DNA of 64,000 nucleotides from positions 1,468,526-1,532,525 of the forward strand of contig JAJEKV010000072.1 in NCBI GenBank assembly GCA_021234155.1, read 5' to 3'. Below the pieces are notes generated by a model. It saw only the letters and a list, made by a program, of their open reading frames with translations, was not told the origin of the DNA and did no database searches. Position 1 is the first letter of the stretch, and every line of letters starts with the position of its first letter. This stretch comes from Isoetes taiwanensis. Its lineage: Eukaryota; Streptophyta; Lycopodiopsida; Isoetales; Isoetaceae. Below, piece by piece: positions 33,850 to 46,710 of this stretch. The position numbers and the translations under genes are program-made.

Positions 33850-35650
33850 GTAAATGCAGTCGAAATTTAATTTAATTTATTAATCAAGCCATTTAGGCCC
33901 CCTGACGTCTATGGCAAGCAAATACAAACGTTATGTATAAGCACTCAATTCAAAGCGCCAGAAATGTCAAAACCCTGCATGAAATTAAATAAGTCTATAA
34001 CATCTGTATGTTCCATCCAAACATCTCTAAGATATACACTCAATTTATGAGCAGGCATTTCTAGGAGTTCTCTTAGAGTCTGACCTTGTACATCGTATTT
34101 AACTCTGATGTTCTCATATGCTGAACATTCTAGGAAAGCATGTTTTTCTGTTTCAATTGCAATATCTAAGCATCCCAAACAAAATCTCTCATTCCGAGGT
34201 GTACCATTTCATCTACCTGTTTCAATGTGTTGTGTGATGATAACCGCAATTGAGAGATCAATATGCGATTCTTCCTACAGATGTTGGAGAGCAAATAAGC
34301 ACGTTCTTCATAGGTGTCTAGATCATTTATCTCATCAAGATAGAATCTTTTCTTAACATCCCTGTCTGGCTCAAGCTTCCACATTTCCTTCAACACACAA
34401 GCTTTTACCTCAACATAAACTTCCTTATATTTAAGTGACTTGGGCCATTTCTCATGTCCAATCCATTTAGCACACTATTCTTTCACTTCATAATACTAGC
34501 CTTTTTCCTTGGATTGCTCAAGGGCTAGGCGAAGAAATCTTCCTTCTTCCATATCAAGCACCCTATTAACATAAGTTATCATTCTGCATAATGCAACCTC
34601 CAATGGCATTAGGCTTGTCTCTGCTAGCAACATACAGTATGGGGTTTGTGGCTTTACACCAAGCTCGCCTAACAAGAAACGCTTCTGTACATTCTCAATA
34701 TCAGTCCAACATTTCCAAGACAAGTACTAGCCTTTTTCCTTGGATTTCTCAAGGGCTAGGCGAAGAAATCTTCCTTCTTCCATTGCAAGCACCCTATTAA
34801 CATAAGTTATCATCTGCATAATGCTTCAACCTCCAATGGCATTAGGCCTGTCTCTGCTAGCAACATATAGTATGGGGTTTGTGGCTTTACACCAAGCTCG
34901 CCTAACAAGAAACGCCAGACATTCTCAATATCACCCAACATTTTCAAGACAAGTACTGGGCCCCATATTGGGCTACCATTTTTCACTTGGACCCAAAAGG
35001 TAATTTCTCAAGGCAATGCAAAAAATTATTAAGCTTGCATTGATACATCCCTATTAAAATAAGTTACAATCCCGTGATAATGTTTCAACCTGCCCACATG
35101 TAATTACATGTTATATCAATCCCAAGATATTTTATGGGGTTTGTGGTTTAAAGGGATATCAGCCCAACAAGAAAGTGTAGTGATATCCTTTCCACCAAAC
35201 ACTAACTTTTGACTCATTCGTATTGATCTCCATTTGCTTAGATGAACAAAAGTTTCACTTGGATCTAAATGTCTCTCAGAATCCACCAGCATCCTTGGAG
35301 TTCAAAATTATTAAACATTGCAATTGAGGCACATATTTCCCAAGTATTGCTCCCATGCTACCTAATCTCGTCATCCAACATTCAAGTTCATCAATAAATA
35401 AGCCAAAAGTGTGGGCGAAAAGGACATCCCTATTTAACACCAATTGTATTTGTTTATTTGGTCAGGTCCCCAAATGGATAAAGCTCAACCAATACTTGAT
35501 TATAGAGATACCGCTTTCCTCAATTCTACCAACTTGTAGCCATTCAAGTCTTTCACCAAGGTTTCATCGACTTGATCTCCATTTGCTTAGATAAATCAAA
35601 AAGAAATTTATCGCTACCTTACATTTCTCTTGCCCAACCTTCAGCGGCAA
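33850..35650 (-). pseudogene. LINE, 3' part (end of RT and C-terminal region), minus strand
   Basis: Minus strand about 35,450-35,400 reads GVK-GCPFRPHFWLIYW, a worn GVKQGCPLSPTLFGLYI motif. 34,723-34,496 has WTDIENVQKRFLLGELGVK and LLAETSLMPLEVALCRM, the usual plant LINE post-RT pattern. 34,396-34,166 and 34,178-33,945 read the tail region with HAFLECSAYENIR, a remnant of the C-terminal zinc-binding module. The element ends near 33,850 in an AAATT-type AT tail. Broken by stops and an internal duplication. Confidence 0.8.
34494..34952 (-). repeat. 231-bp tandem duplication inside the LINE
   Basis: 34,494-34,724 is repeated at 34,725-34,952. Both begin TACTAGCCTTTTTCCTTGGA and contain GGCTAGGCGAAGAAATCTTC. 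The second copy has small deletions. It repeats the ELGVKPQTPY coding block. Confidence 0.9.
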
Positions 35651-38540
35651 AAGTAGATTTTTTGTATCAAAGTCAAAAAGGATATCGGTTATGGGCTTGC
35701 AAAATTGAATTAAATGTAGCAAGTTAGAGAACATATTTCCTTCAAATTATTTCCCTCCCCATCAAAAAGCCATGCTTTTGGCCCGCTGCAACCATTTGTT
35801 TTGTTCTATCCCAACTTGCAAAATGAAAAAAAAAATGACATTACATAAGATATTTTAGATATTACCATCCTTGATATAATAATTGACTTCAACTAGATCA
35901 AAATGGAAAACATGCAAAAGTTGAACCTATATTCTATCATGGGATAAAAGTTGCTTTTAATTATGGGGCATTTAACATAACATCTAACAATGTTTGCATG
36001 CCTTTGAAAGCAAGGGGGCCTTTCTAACAACTAACAATAACATCTAACAATGCCTTATTGAGTTAGGAAACAATGTATTGAGTTAGGCATTCGATTGTTT
36101 ATGTGAAATTGCAATGACTAATGAAATCCATGTTGCATCACTATTTTTTAGCAAATGTCAAAAAGGAGGAAGATGATGGGCTTGAAAAACATTGAAGAGG
36201 AGGTGTCAAAGCAATGGAGGACAAGAAACTTGTGTCTATATGTAATGGTCTTGTCATACCCCACAAAGGCATCCCTTAAAAATAACATAAGATCTTGATT
36301 TCCGGGCTCCTTCATTTCTATCCTCACTTTCGACATTTTGAAAATGGCCATTAAATATGATGATAAAATTCAATAGGGCTAAGACCAGCCAAGAAAGAAC
36401 TTCCAATTAGTCCTTCCTGTTCCTTTATGTTTTTATTGCCTTACCTTCCTATCTGTCATTTAATTGTTTTTCATTTACATGATATGGTTGCTTGCAGGCA
36501 TTGCACCATCATTTCGTGTTCTTTTCGTGGATTTTATGACAAGGTTAGAACTGGAACTTTGGCATCTCTAAAAAATTGTTGTTATTTTATCACTAGAACA
36601 TCCATTAATTCTGGCACTTCTTGAATCCAAAGATATAACTGGACTTTTCTTCAAGAAGCATTGTTCAGAGTCACTTGTCAGTTCATAAGCAAACAGTAAC
36701 CAAGATGAGGCTTCTTCAAACATGTTTGGTTTTGTCTATTTTCTGTCAGTCTTATAAGCAAACAATAACCAACATACACACAGGAATAAATGTAGTTCTA
36801 TTTTTATCCTGCAAGACCTATCCAGCAAGACCATAAGGAAGTTCCAGCAAAGCATTCTCCTTGAACGTTTCATGCCTAAGCACTGAATTCGAGATATGAA
36901 ACTAGATTATCAAATCCATGTTTAGTCAAACCTGATAAGAGGAGCTCCTTTTTTATTATTTGATTCGATTATCCAAACTTCTCCTTAGCCGCTTTCAAGC
37001 TTTATGAGAACAAATGGAATACTTGAAGTATTGAACTGGCCATAGCCACAAAAGGACTCATGCTTTCTTGCATTTTTTTCATAGCTCTTAAACTCATAAG
37101 TAACTCATTCCCAGATTTGCTCAGTGTCCATGCCACGAGAATCATAAAAGATTCAAAGAAAGCTCTTTTTAGTGAAGAATGCAGATATGCACCAAATGCG
37201 AAGCCTGTAGATATTGCACAGATTTATCGCTCAGGAAAAAGCCCTCTAACAACTATTGTAGACTAAAATCCGGCAGCTACCAGCACATTTGGCTAATTTT
37301 ATCTTAGCATCTGGTATATCCAGGTAAGATCACAGTATACCGCTGGCCAAAAACCAAGGAACCCTAAACTTAACCTTTGATATCTTTTCAACAAAGCTTG
37401 CCCTTTGGTTTTGTAAGCTACACATTGAAAAACGCCTTTCTATCGGACTCCATCTCCCCACCAAAAGTTTGCAAAAAAGCCTTCTGCTCGGGTTCGACCA
37501 ACTTCCTTAAAATAAATCGTGAGCGTAAGATTGCGATGATGATGTAGCTTGGCATCCAAGCAAAGCACATATAGCCAAAGAAAACTTTCTCATCTCAAGT
37601 CCATTCGCCAAAACATAAAGGCGCTTAATGCAAAGATTACTTCCTCCAACAGATCAAGAGCTTGATGCAGATGGGCATGATTCCATAGCGGGAGGAGATG
37701 CTTCAACGATTTGGTTGCCACAATTGCCGAACATGCCATAGCAAGAAAAGTTTGCAACGTGTCGAAAAAATTTCCATAGAAGTGTTGCGCACGAAAAAAG
37801 CTGATGTGTCGTGATCATAGAATCGCCCTCCAATAATTATCTAAACTATATAATTGTTGTAGGCAAGATTCGTTAAGAATATATTTTTTGATTCTCTTTC
37901 ATTTAAGCGACACGTCCACAACCCGGGAAAAAATCAAAGAAAAAAGAAATCCAAATAATTTGGATGATCTCTGTCCCGCGGATTTGACATGGAGCTGGAG
38001 AAACGGCAGGTAACAATCCGACTGGCCATTTTTGGATCTTCCTCTTCCAACCATGGCCTCCATCACCATGGGCTTCACCGTAGTCGTCCTTAGGCTATGA
38101 TTGTCAAAATGCCTGGTGAAGCATTTTCATCTCTTCATAATCAAGCCTTAGTTCAAGGGAGTACTTGGCTTACGGAGAAGGTTTCTGAGATTAAGCATCA
38201 CAATCTTATGGGCAAATTTTCTTTGGCAGACACAATTTCGGACTCTCTCTACTCATCCGACAAGGCAATACTTGGCGATGGCAGTTTAGGCTGAGGATTC
38301 CATATAAGCAACTCCGGAGCTTTCTTTTCTTCAATCGCGCTCCATCCCGTCTGCCAATCCAGATTCACGGTAGACATGTGATTCATACTGTATAACTCTA
38401 CAACCAAAGAAAGGAGGTCATTTTTTTTATGTCTCCAATTTCTACCTTGTTAAATGATTGGTTCCAGAAACTTTATGGATCTCTATCCACTTCTTTCATG
38501 ACTCTTTCCTGGTGTTTGCGGTTCCACTCTCTCTTCTTCT
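35650..38540. other. Interval between the two LINE halves; no certain gene
   Basis: Should correspond partly to the missing RT amino-terminal half of the LINE, but I recognise no RT motifs. AT-rich filler dominates to about 37,400. One coding-like patch is described separately (37,440-37,790). Confidence 0.4.
37440..37790 (-). pseudogene. Unrecognised coding-like fragment
   Basis: The minus strand has two coherent stretches in different frames: a hydrophobic helical one reading MACSAIVATKSLKHLLPLWN and ALDLLEEVIFALSAFMFWRM, then SYIIIAILRSRFILRKLVEP ending GGEMESDRK. Composition is that of a real, possibly membrane-associated protein. A frameshift separates them. No family recognised. Confidence 0.35.
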
Positions 38541-38546
38541 GCTTCA

Positions 38547-39640
38547 CTAATTTTTATACTGCTTATGGGCATGAGAATCCATAGATTTCATGCATGTCTT
38601 TTTAGCTTTGAGAGAGTCATAATCAAACCATTTTTTATAACGCCCCCTTCTAGGATGAATGTATCCAAAGATATTACCCGATATGCTAATTATAGCATTA
38701 GATAGCATGCTGCACTTCTCATCTAAAGATTTCTGACTGTGTATCCCCTCGAATTTAGTTGCCAAAGCACTTTCATTGCGTATAAAGATTGGCATTCAAG
38801 TGAAACGTGAAAGGAACATGGTCAGAGTCTGGATTTCTCTCCAAGAACTTAAAATCTGTGATATATCTGATTGCATCTAGATCTCCTACTAGTAAGTCAA
38901 CAGTACTACTTCCATTTGGTTGAATGCAGGTAACACAATCCGTATCTGGAAATCTCGGAAGTCCATTAAATACAATGAAGTTGAAAGACTCACATAAGGT
39001 AAGAACATGTGAATCCATTCTATTCTTCATTGTGTCATGTGAGTGACATGGCCAACAATGCAAACCATCTGAATGCTCATTCAACCATAGAATATTCCAT
39101 TCGCCTGAAAACAACGCTGCTTATTTGTCACCAATTTTTTCGTTCAAATCTCCGGCTATAAAAACTTTTCCAAGTTGTTTGTATATTAATATATCTTCTG
39201 CAAGATGAATAAGAGGGTCTTCTGCACTCAATCCATTAGTCTCATATATAGATGCTGGACATGGATCCAAAGGAGCAAAATACACAATGGCTACATAAAT
39301 CACAGTTTTATCTGAAGATATTTTCAACCAAATGTATTGTGAGAATTTGTCTTTATTTACTACTGTGACTGACTTGCTAATATCCTTTCGAATATAGCAT
39401 GCAACACCGCCCCATCCTCTTCTACTTCCACCTTGGAGATTCCAAACTGAGTCTAACAAGATAAATCCTGGTATAACCAATGTTCTATTGGTCTCATGTT
39501 CCCATGTTTCGATAAAAGCAAGCACATCATGCCCACTAAACATCTGCAAATTGCTAAGAATTGTGTTCTCACTCAAGCCATGAATATTTCAAACTAAAAA
39601 CCGGAGGGCCTCGTATTTCTATGCTCGGTTTCTAATCACC
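38547..39640 (-). pseudogene. LINE endonuclease domain (EEP/APE-like), minus strand
   Basis: 39,600-39,121 reads FSGHDVLAFIETWEHE, GGVACYIRKDIS, WLKISSDKTVIYVAIVYFAP and VFIAGDLNEKIGD; 39,114-38,773 continues DSHVLTLCESFNFIVFNG, SSTVDLLV and SDHVPFTF. These are the successive motifs of LINE endonucleases (ET, GD.N, N....R, T......S.IDL, SDH). A stop near 39,120 and one in NIHG near 39,585 break it. Spacing and strand make it the 5' part of the LINE whose 3' part is at 33.85-35.65 kb. Confidence 0.85.
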
Positions 39641-40601
39641 AACTTATTATTCACAAAATAAGCTTGTTTATCTTCGTCTTTCAATTTTCGTACTTCCTCT
39701 AGAAGTAATTTGCACTCTTTCTTTCTTTTTCTTTTTTTCTTTTTTGGTCAAAAAGGTCGTAAAACCAGAAAGGCTACCTTGCTTTCTAAGGTCTATTTTA
39801 GGCACGGATATATGGCATGCATTTGGGCATATGCTTCTTGCCTGCACATATCGCATGTGCATACAACATGCGCATGGGGCATGCTTTCTGGGATGGCACG
39901 CAGATATCCTGGAAGAACATACTAAATTTCTATTTCACCTGGGCCTTTGGTCTAGTAGCAACACATTAGTCCTAGAACAACTATATCTTAAGTTCAAGAC
40001 TGCCCAAAGTTGCACTATGTATAGTTCTTGTCCAAGGCATCTATTTACCTACCTATTTGTTGAAATATGATTCATATATCATTAACCAATAACCACATAT
40101 CCTACGGCTACAGATTATTGGCTTTTTGGACAACTACAGATCAACAAGGCCAACAAGAATGAAGTCTGGATTCTCAAAATCATAGCTCATATGCTACTTC
40201 ACAAAAATCTTTATGATTGTTAAGGTTGGATGCATCCTTAATAGATTCTTGGCTAACATCAGATGCTGCTAAGAATTGACCAACTAGCCTAAGGAAATCT
40301 TAGCATGTTTCTTGTGTTAGAGGGTCCCTGTATTAAGTTGTAGCTTTCATTAGAGGTATGAGTTGTACAATTTTTCGTATTTTCAATTGTTTTTTCTAGG
40401 CCAAAATCTATGTTATGATGCTAGGAAATTAGGGGCCTTACTCATAGTCAAATTAGATGCGTGCATATAGAAAAAAGACAGGCATCAGAATGCATGACTT
40501 GGTTCCATTTACTTTTCCCTTTCCAAAAGAGCTTTATTTAATATTATATTGCTATGTTCTGTCATGGAACAGATCCACACATGGAGGCTTGCTATACAGT
40601 T

Positions 40602-43600
40602 TCACTTTGCAAATGCTAGTTTTCCTTTTCTCTTCGGTTTCCTTGACCCCTAAAGACACAATTAAAGCATTGTTAGCTCGTTCAGCGCTAGCATATTGTT
40701 TAGCATTAGCATATTGATGAAGATGAAGATACACTGCATACACTTACAAAGGCAATGTAATAGATGAATGTCAAAAAAGATAGGATGATAAACGTGAATT
40801 GGAAGATATTGTACCTAACAAAAAGAAGAACAATAAAGTTACGTAAAAATTCAGTAAGCAATAAGTTTTTTAAAAGTCATTGGTTATAACTTATACTGCA
40901 CTTTATACAAGACTATGCACGTTTGTTTTAGGCAATTATATAAAGGAAGTCATAGGATCCCTAGTACCGGGCCGGGCGCCGGGGGGGTTGCGCTCGTTAC
41001 AAGACTTAACCAAACATCCCACGACGGAACCCGAGTTCTTACCTGAATAGATACTTTAGACCTCGCAAAGACTCTAATGTATGGCCAAAAATCTCCTGAG
41101 CTGCAGTTGCTTCGGCATACAATGAAAATGCCTTCGTACAAAATTGGATAACGCTGCATCCATATGAGTATTGTTAAGTAAAATTAATTTCTCGAATCCA
41201 TTTGTGAGACCAAAGTCCATGAGAGCACACAAGCACCTGATTGAACAGAGAAGAATAACCCCCACATTGAAGAGGAAGGAGCTCATCAGTGTCCCATGGT
41301 ACCTAAGGTGTGTCATTCCACAAATGTTAGCTGTTCGTTTAAACTGTGAATTTTAAACACAAGTTAAGGGAGAACTGCGTACTTCATTGGATGAACGGAC
41401 ATAAACATGATCCTCATCCCAAGATGCACTTCTCCAGAAATGACAGCCAACATAAGATAGAAACAAAAGAAAGCAAATGCTGTTGTTCCTAACAAACCTA
41501 GAATGCCCCACAGTTAAGAATTAGAAATATGTGTATGTTATAAGCATCAAATTCTATGAGCTCTTGCATCTTCTTAATGTTCATGCTAAGCAAATTTATA
41601 TACGTGCTGAATATAGATATTAAAAAGTAATAGTGAAAAATGCGCACCCCAAGCTTTGTCAAGCCGCACGAATATCTGGTTCAGAAAGGGTGCAATTGGT
41701 GGTTGAACCAATAGATATATGATGATGTGAACCAGCCATAAGGCTGATATGCAAAACCTGAAAACCCATTTGTTGCTTCAGCACCAATAGATGGATCGGC
41801 ATTTTTTTATGGCTACCTCTAAGCTACAGAAAAGTTGCTATAACAACTAAATGTCTTGTTGCAATAGAAGCAAGTTTAACCATATGACCTAAACTGTTGA
41901 AGCCTTTTCTTTTTCTTGCTTAATATCTGTAATAAACAGGTTTAAGGCTATGCATTTATAACTCAAAATGCTTAGCTTTTGTTACAGACATTTGCTTACC
42001 CTATGATTCCAAACAAAAGCTTTCCCAAATACCATAGAGTTGTGAGGGCCCAGGACGCTTCTGCCTATCATTTCATAAAGAAAAGTTTAAACCAAATGCT
42101 TGAGGCATCCACCTGAAAAGTGGTAGAGTTACCTGTTCCCCTTGAGGGAAAACTTCCTCTAAAGCTTTTACATCCTCTTCAAGATATTCAAGCTCCTGGA
42201 AAACAAACCAGGCCATTTTTGTTTGTTCAGCCAATTGCTGCTAGAATCAAAAGTTAAAAGCAATCCTTTGATTCTAAGATCATTAAACGATTTGGAATGA
42301 CAATTTTAGATTCTTGCAAACAGACACATGGTATACTGATCGAAAAATTGTGGAGACCTTATTTGATGTCTGTTCCTTCCATAATCATGTTTTCTTTGTT
42401 AAGGATGGTATCTCAATGTCAATTCAGTTTCGAGAATTTAAGGACTACAATTAACAATCTCATATTCCAGCCCGCCCTGCTAGTATTTAAGTTGTATTGT
42501 GTGATCTTTGCCCCAATCAGGATCTCAGCACACTATTTTTCCCATATATATCTACCCTTTGGTTTTATCTGGGCCAAAAAATCATAAATTACAAAAATGC
42601 TCCTAGCCAGTTAACGCCTGCAAAAAGATAGATATCGCCATTATAACGATAATGTTGATCCTGGTGCTTATCTGGCAATTACTATCTCTCACAACATGGA
42701 AAAGAAGTCAAGTCTAACGAAACTTTGGACTCACTTTCTGTACAACTTTGACCTTTGATTTAAATTTCCATCCTTTGCTTCCACTCCTTTCCTCCTGTTG
42801 AAGTGCCTTTGTAGCTGTCTTCAACTCTTTGGCCCGCTTATTCAGGTCAGTGGCTTCCTGTAAAATGCAAGCACAGCTATATATGACACCCAATTTGCAC
42901 TACTTCAATGTTGAAAGAGAAAAGACTGCAGTTGATATACTTCACCTTGATGTATTGTGCACGAGAGATCACACACTTTGGTCTTTTAAGGAAGCCAACT
43001 ATAAGACTCAGAGGGAAGCAAGCTATTCCAATGCCTCCAAAAATCTGTGTTTAAATGGGATTAGCCAAAACCCTAATTCTATAAAACCCTAAGTATTTAT
43101 CTACTGTGTAAAGAACCTTTTATATGGTTTGAATAATAGGTCTACCAGAACAAGACAAGGACTTCAGTAACAGGATATCCAACATTTTTTCTAATTTCAA
43201 AAGAAGGATGTTAAAGAAAATGCTGAAGGGGTAGAAGCACATTAGGAGAACGAATCAGCCAAATGCATTGAGGGTTTGTCGCAGCAGCAGCCATGCATAG
43301 CCTTGTAAATATTCTTGGTCCCCTAAAGGGTTGGAATTATGACCCACATTCTTCTTACATAAAGAATGTGGTTTTACATGGGATCAATAGAAGATCGATT
43401 GAATTACTTACAGTAAATAAAATTGACCCTGCAATTGTTGTCAAAGCAATAATATAAGCAGGGAATGAAGTCCGCAGACTCCAGATGACAGTCCCAGCAG
43501 CACCATTATAGCCAGAACACTGTTTAGAACAAGATAGAACACTGTTTAAACGAAGACACGTTAAATATCATCCATAATTTGTAGCACAAATAAAGAATAA

Positions 43601-45182
43601 GAGTGTGCACGCGTGCATGCAAAGTAACTTGTAAGAAGTCTTTCTATGTACTTTCTAGTTCTCAAAGATGAAGATATATGTCAAAGAGCTCCAGCTGAAA
43701 GCTTCATTCTGCTTTATTCTGTTGCATCCTCTTTCTGCCCATGCTAGACCCTAGTTCCTTATCTTATGTATTTTGTTCCCGATTTACTTATTGTGTCAAA
43801 AAGTTGTGCCATATAAAGACTTACTAGAGCCGACATGTTAGTATTTATCGGGCCAACAGGATGGAAACAAGGAATACTCGAACTGAGGGAACTAAAGTCT
43901 GTTGTAAAGGGAACTGTCACAGAAGAAAGACGCCTGACAGAAAAGTCCACATAGCCCAGAACACCTGCAAACAGAATTGACTTCATTTAACTTGAAAGAT
44001 GATGCATGAACTCTACAACATAAGAAAAATTACCACTGACCATATAAAATACCAAGGACAAGTGCAATCACCACACAAAGAAGTCCAACCCAAATGAGTG
44101 CATTGCAAGCCCTGCTTCCAGGACTCCTGCAGCGCAAACCAAGAATCAGGAATCGTGCATTTTACCATCTAACATTGAATGCATTATAAACCATAAACTG
44201 TAAGTCTCACAATGAATACTAATTTTCTACCTACTAATGAAAATAATCCTATTCTCTGATGCAGATCATTTGTAAACCAAATGTCGTGCAGAGGTGCATT
44301 CATCACTCAATTGCAGTAGAGACAAAATCATCTGCAAAATAACCAGTCTCTTGAATTCTATCAGCAGTTCAACTGGAGACTATCAAAATGGTGGAACTGT
44401 TGCAATTAAATCTTGCTTGACCGTAATTTGGGGATTTGAACCCCAACACTACCAATGGCATAGCAGATGACAAAACAGAAAAGGGTAAATAAAGAAAGAA
44501 CCTCTAGCATTGACTCTGGCTTGAACACTCGAAATGTGCAATCGACAATTTAAATAAGTGGGCAATGCTGCATCATTTTTATGATTCAGAAACTGTCCTA
44601 GCTAGAAAATCTTTGACTGCGTTTTCAACGTCTTTTGTTAATCTATGGCATGAATCACAATATCAAGGATTCTCAAAGTCTAAATGACAGCTGTATCAAA
44701 GGTTGTTTTCAATACGAGTTCGAATTTAAAGCTCTATGAATTATCATTTTCAACTTAAGTTGATCCTTAAGAACAGTATGATGCTCGAAACCAATAGGAC
44801 CAAAACCCAACAGAAGATGGTAAGTGACTTACTTCTCTTGGTCTCCTTCATAATAGAATATCGAGAATGGAATCACGATAAACACAAGAAAGGCATCGAT
44901 GATGTAAATTGCTAACCATAGCTCCTTCATAGGTAAGGTAAGCTTGCATGCCCCGTTGAAAATATTCTGCTTGCAAGACTCCTTATTGGCAACATCAGCA
45001 GGCAACATAAGGATAGAAATCTCTGCAACGGACAGCCCTAATACCACTATCATTTTCGGAAAATAAGCCTGATTAGCATCGTCGGGATGCTGATAATTAA
45101 TAAGAATATAAATGTTCACAAGAAAAACAAGGACGCTAACTATGATCACAATGAGAAGCAAGACAATATTGAAGTCTGCCAT
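40602..45182 (-). CDS. LMBR1-domain (LIMR-type) integral membrane protein, 14 exons
   Basis: Plant member of the LMBR1/LMBD1 multi-pass membrane family; the molecular role in plants is not settled. Exons (high to low): 45182-44833, 44126-44041, 43964-43825, 43519-43412, 43044-42946, 42857-42735, 42195-42133, 42064-42000, 41757-41648, 41497-41383, 41302-41237, 41153-41043, 40814-40748, 40649-40602. All borders are GT..AG and phases join to 516 codons plus TGA, the expected size. Seen: [15 protein letters not shown] near the N-terminus, [38 protein letters not shown], a charged coiled segment ([20 protein letters not shown]), [14 protein letters not shown], and [16 protein letters not shown]. 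It ends in a basic tail [15 protein letters not shown]. Several hydrophobic segments of about 20 residues flank a central soluble part. The gene looks intact. Intron 12 carries an rRNA-like insert. Confidence 0.93.
40984..41024 (-). repeat. 16S-type rRNA-like fragment in intron 12 of the LMBR1 gene
   Basis: The reverse complement reads GGTTAAGTCTTGTAACGAGC GCAACCC preceded by GTCGTGGGATGTTT. This matches the universally conserved SSU rRNA segment around E. coli position 1060-1115 with about five differences in 41. Only this piece is recognisable; the GC-rich flank (40,966-40,983) does not continue the rRNA. It most likely came from organellar DNA. Confidence 0.6.
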
Positions 45183-45329
45183 CGCTAGTTCCTTCAGATA
45201 GCAGAAGCAATTTCGCGATCTCCAAGAACCCTAAATTTCATTCTTGTCAAATAAACAAAATGAGACGCCTCGCCACTTGAAAATAAGGGTGAAATCACAC
45301 CTGCGCCCCGTCCACAAACCATTTTTTCT

Positions 45330-45360
45330 ATCCTGGGCAGGGGCTTCGGACGCCCAGGAT
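45330..45360. repeat. Hairpin ATCCTGGGC / GCCCAGGAT upstream of the LMBR1 gene
   Basis: Perfect 9-bp arms with a 13-nt loop, about 150 bp upstream of the start codon at 45182, hence in the 5' UTR or promoter. Function unknown. Confidence 0.6.
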
Positions 45361-45714
45361 TTTCGTATCAGACTTGTGCCCAATATTACTCTACCATGTG
45401 AAAAATTTTAAGAAGTATAAATTTTCTTCGTCAGCATCCACTGCAAAAGCTCCGATTCTTGATTTGAAACTTGAATCCGGCAGTTTTGCTGAATTTAATG
45501 CTTCAGTGCGGACTGTTCATGCTTCAAAATCCGCTTGTCATTCTTGATTTAATTTAGGTCTTAGGGCTCAGCAAATCCGGTGGAGATCATCCGAAGAATA
45601 GTGTGTACAGGCCGACACAAAGATCACAGACGAACCACCACCGAAGAGCATGAATCTGTGCAGAATCGCCCCTCCGGGACCGGAACTCACGAACCCTAAT
45701 TTTATTTCTTTGAC

Positions 45715-45890
45715 GTGTTGGGTGCTGACTTGGCGATGCCCAGGATCTTGGCCAGGGTGTAGACTAGAGCAGGCTTCGAAATCCCCAATACCTCTATCTA
45801 GAAATCCCCAATACCTCTATCTAGATAATTTGTTACCCAATACCTCTATCTAGAAATCCCCAATACCTCTATCTAGATAATTTGCTGGCG
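45715..45890 (+). repeat. Left copy of a ~100-bp dispersed repeat, with internal expansion
   Basis: Contains ATGCCCAGGATCTTGGCCAG, GGTGTAGACTAGAG and then four copies of AATACCTCTATCTAGA. A 51-bp segment (two AATACCTCTATCTAGA words plus TAATTTG) is duplicated. The single-copy version is at 57,105-57,205 in the same orientation. Confidence 0.85.
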
Positions 45891-46700
45891 TTGCTAACTT
45901 TGTTGTTTTGCAGGGTTGCTTAACCCCATGCACACTTTGGTGCAATTTTAGCTATGCCATGTGTCATGCCACATCAGCTTAATTCCATCTCAACCGTTAG
46001 ATCTAATTTATGAATCCATAGCTAGGAAAAAAAGAAAATCTATGGAAAATCCAGGTAATTCTTTCAGCAGGTCGATGCCGTTCTTGGCCAACATCTCGGG
46101 TCCCTAATCATTCTGACCCACGCAGCTCGCCTTTGAATCCTTTTAGTCTGGCCTGGCAGAGGCCGTCTTCCATCAAATCGGCCCTTTTGGGCCTGGTTCT
46201 GACCATTCTAGGCCAGATTCAAGCAGGTATGGCGCGATCTCAAGGCGCCGATTCCGGCAGCCAAAGTTTCAAATCTGGCTTGTTTGGCCTCCTAATCCCC
46301 CAAACCGGCCATGCTAAGCCAATTTTGGCCCTTTTCCATGCCATTCCAGCCGCTTCCGATCAATTCGAGAAGTTTGCCATGATCCAGCCTCCATCTGTGT
46401 CAATCCTGCATGGCAGATTCCTCCCTTGATGTCGTGTGAATTCCTTCTCATGCATACCTCTGGATTAATTCCAAATCCTTTCATATACTCTTCCACCATC
46501 CCTTCTTATAGGTGGTTCTCTATTTCCCAGGCCATGCCATTCATATGCGGCTAAAATCTAATCTATTCATCCGATTCCATAACTTTAAAGACCTTTTTAT
46601 TATTCCACCTCTGGGCTTAATCGGAATCATTCCATCACACTATAGTATCTCCATGTATTAGCACATGCAATTCAAAACTCTAAATCCCAGTTTAGACTAC
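45891..46700. other. Interval with no gene seen
   Basis: Moderately GC-rich at 46,100-46,440 (repeated GGCC-containing words) but no supported coding region. Could include a terminus of the 46.7-55.6 kb element; no terminal inverted repeat could be established. Confidence 0.35.
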
Positions 46701-46710
46701 TAAGCATGAA

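Noticed and set aside
38097-38294. 65-codon plus-strand ORF
   Set aside because: It lies opposite the minus-strand LINE, has no recognisable motif and no supporting context.
40748-41042. Truncation of the LMBR1 gene by the GC-rich rRNA-like insert
   Set aside because: The last two exons (40814-40748 and 40649-40602) were found beyond it with good splice sites and phase, so the insert is intronic and the gene is complete.
44420-44480. tRNA gene on the minus strand (TTGGGGTTCAAATCCCCAA T-arm)
   Set aside because: The T-arm is perfect, but no D-arm, anticodon or acceptor stem can be formed around it. At most a SINE scrap or chance hairpin in an intron.
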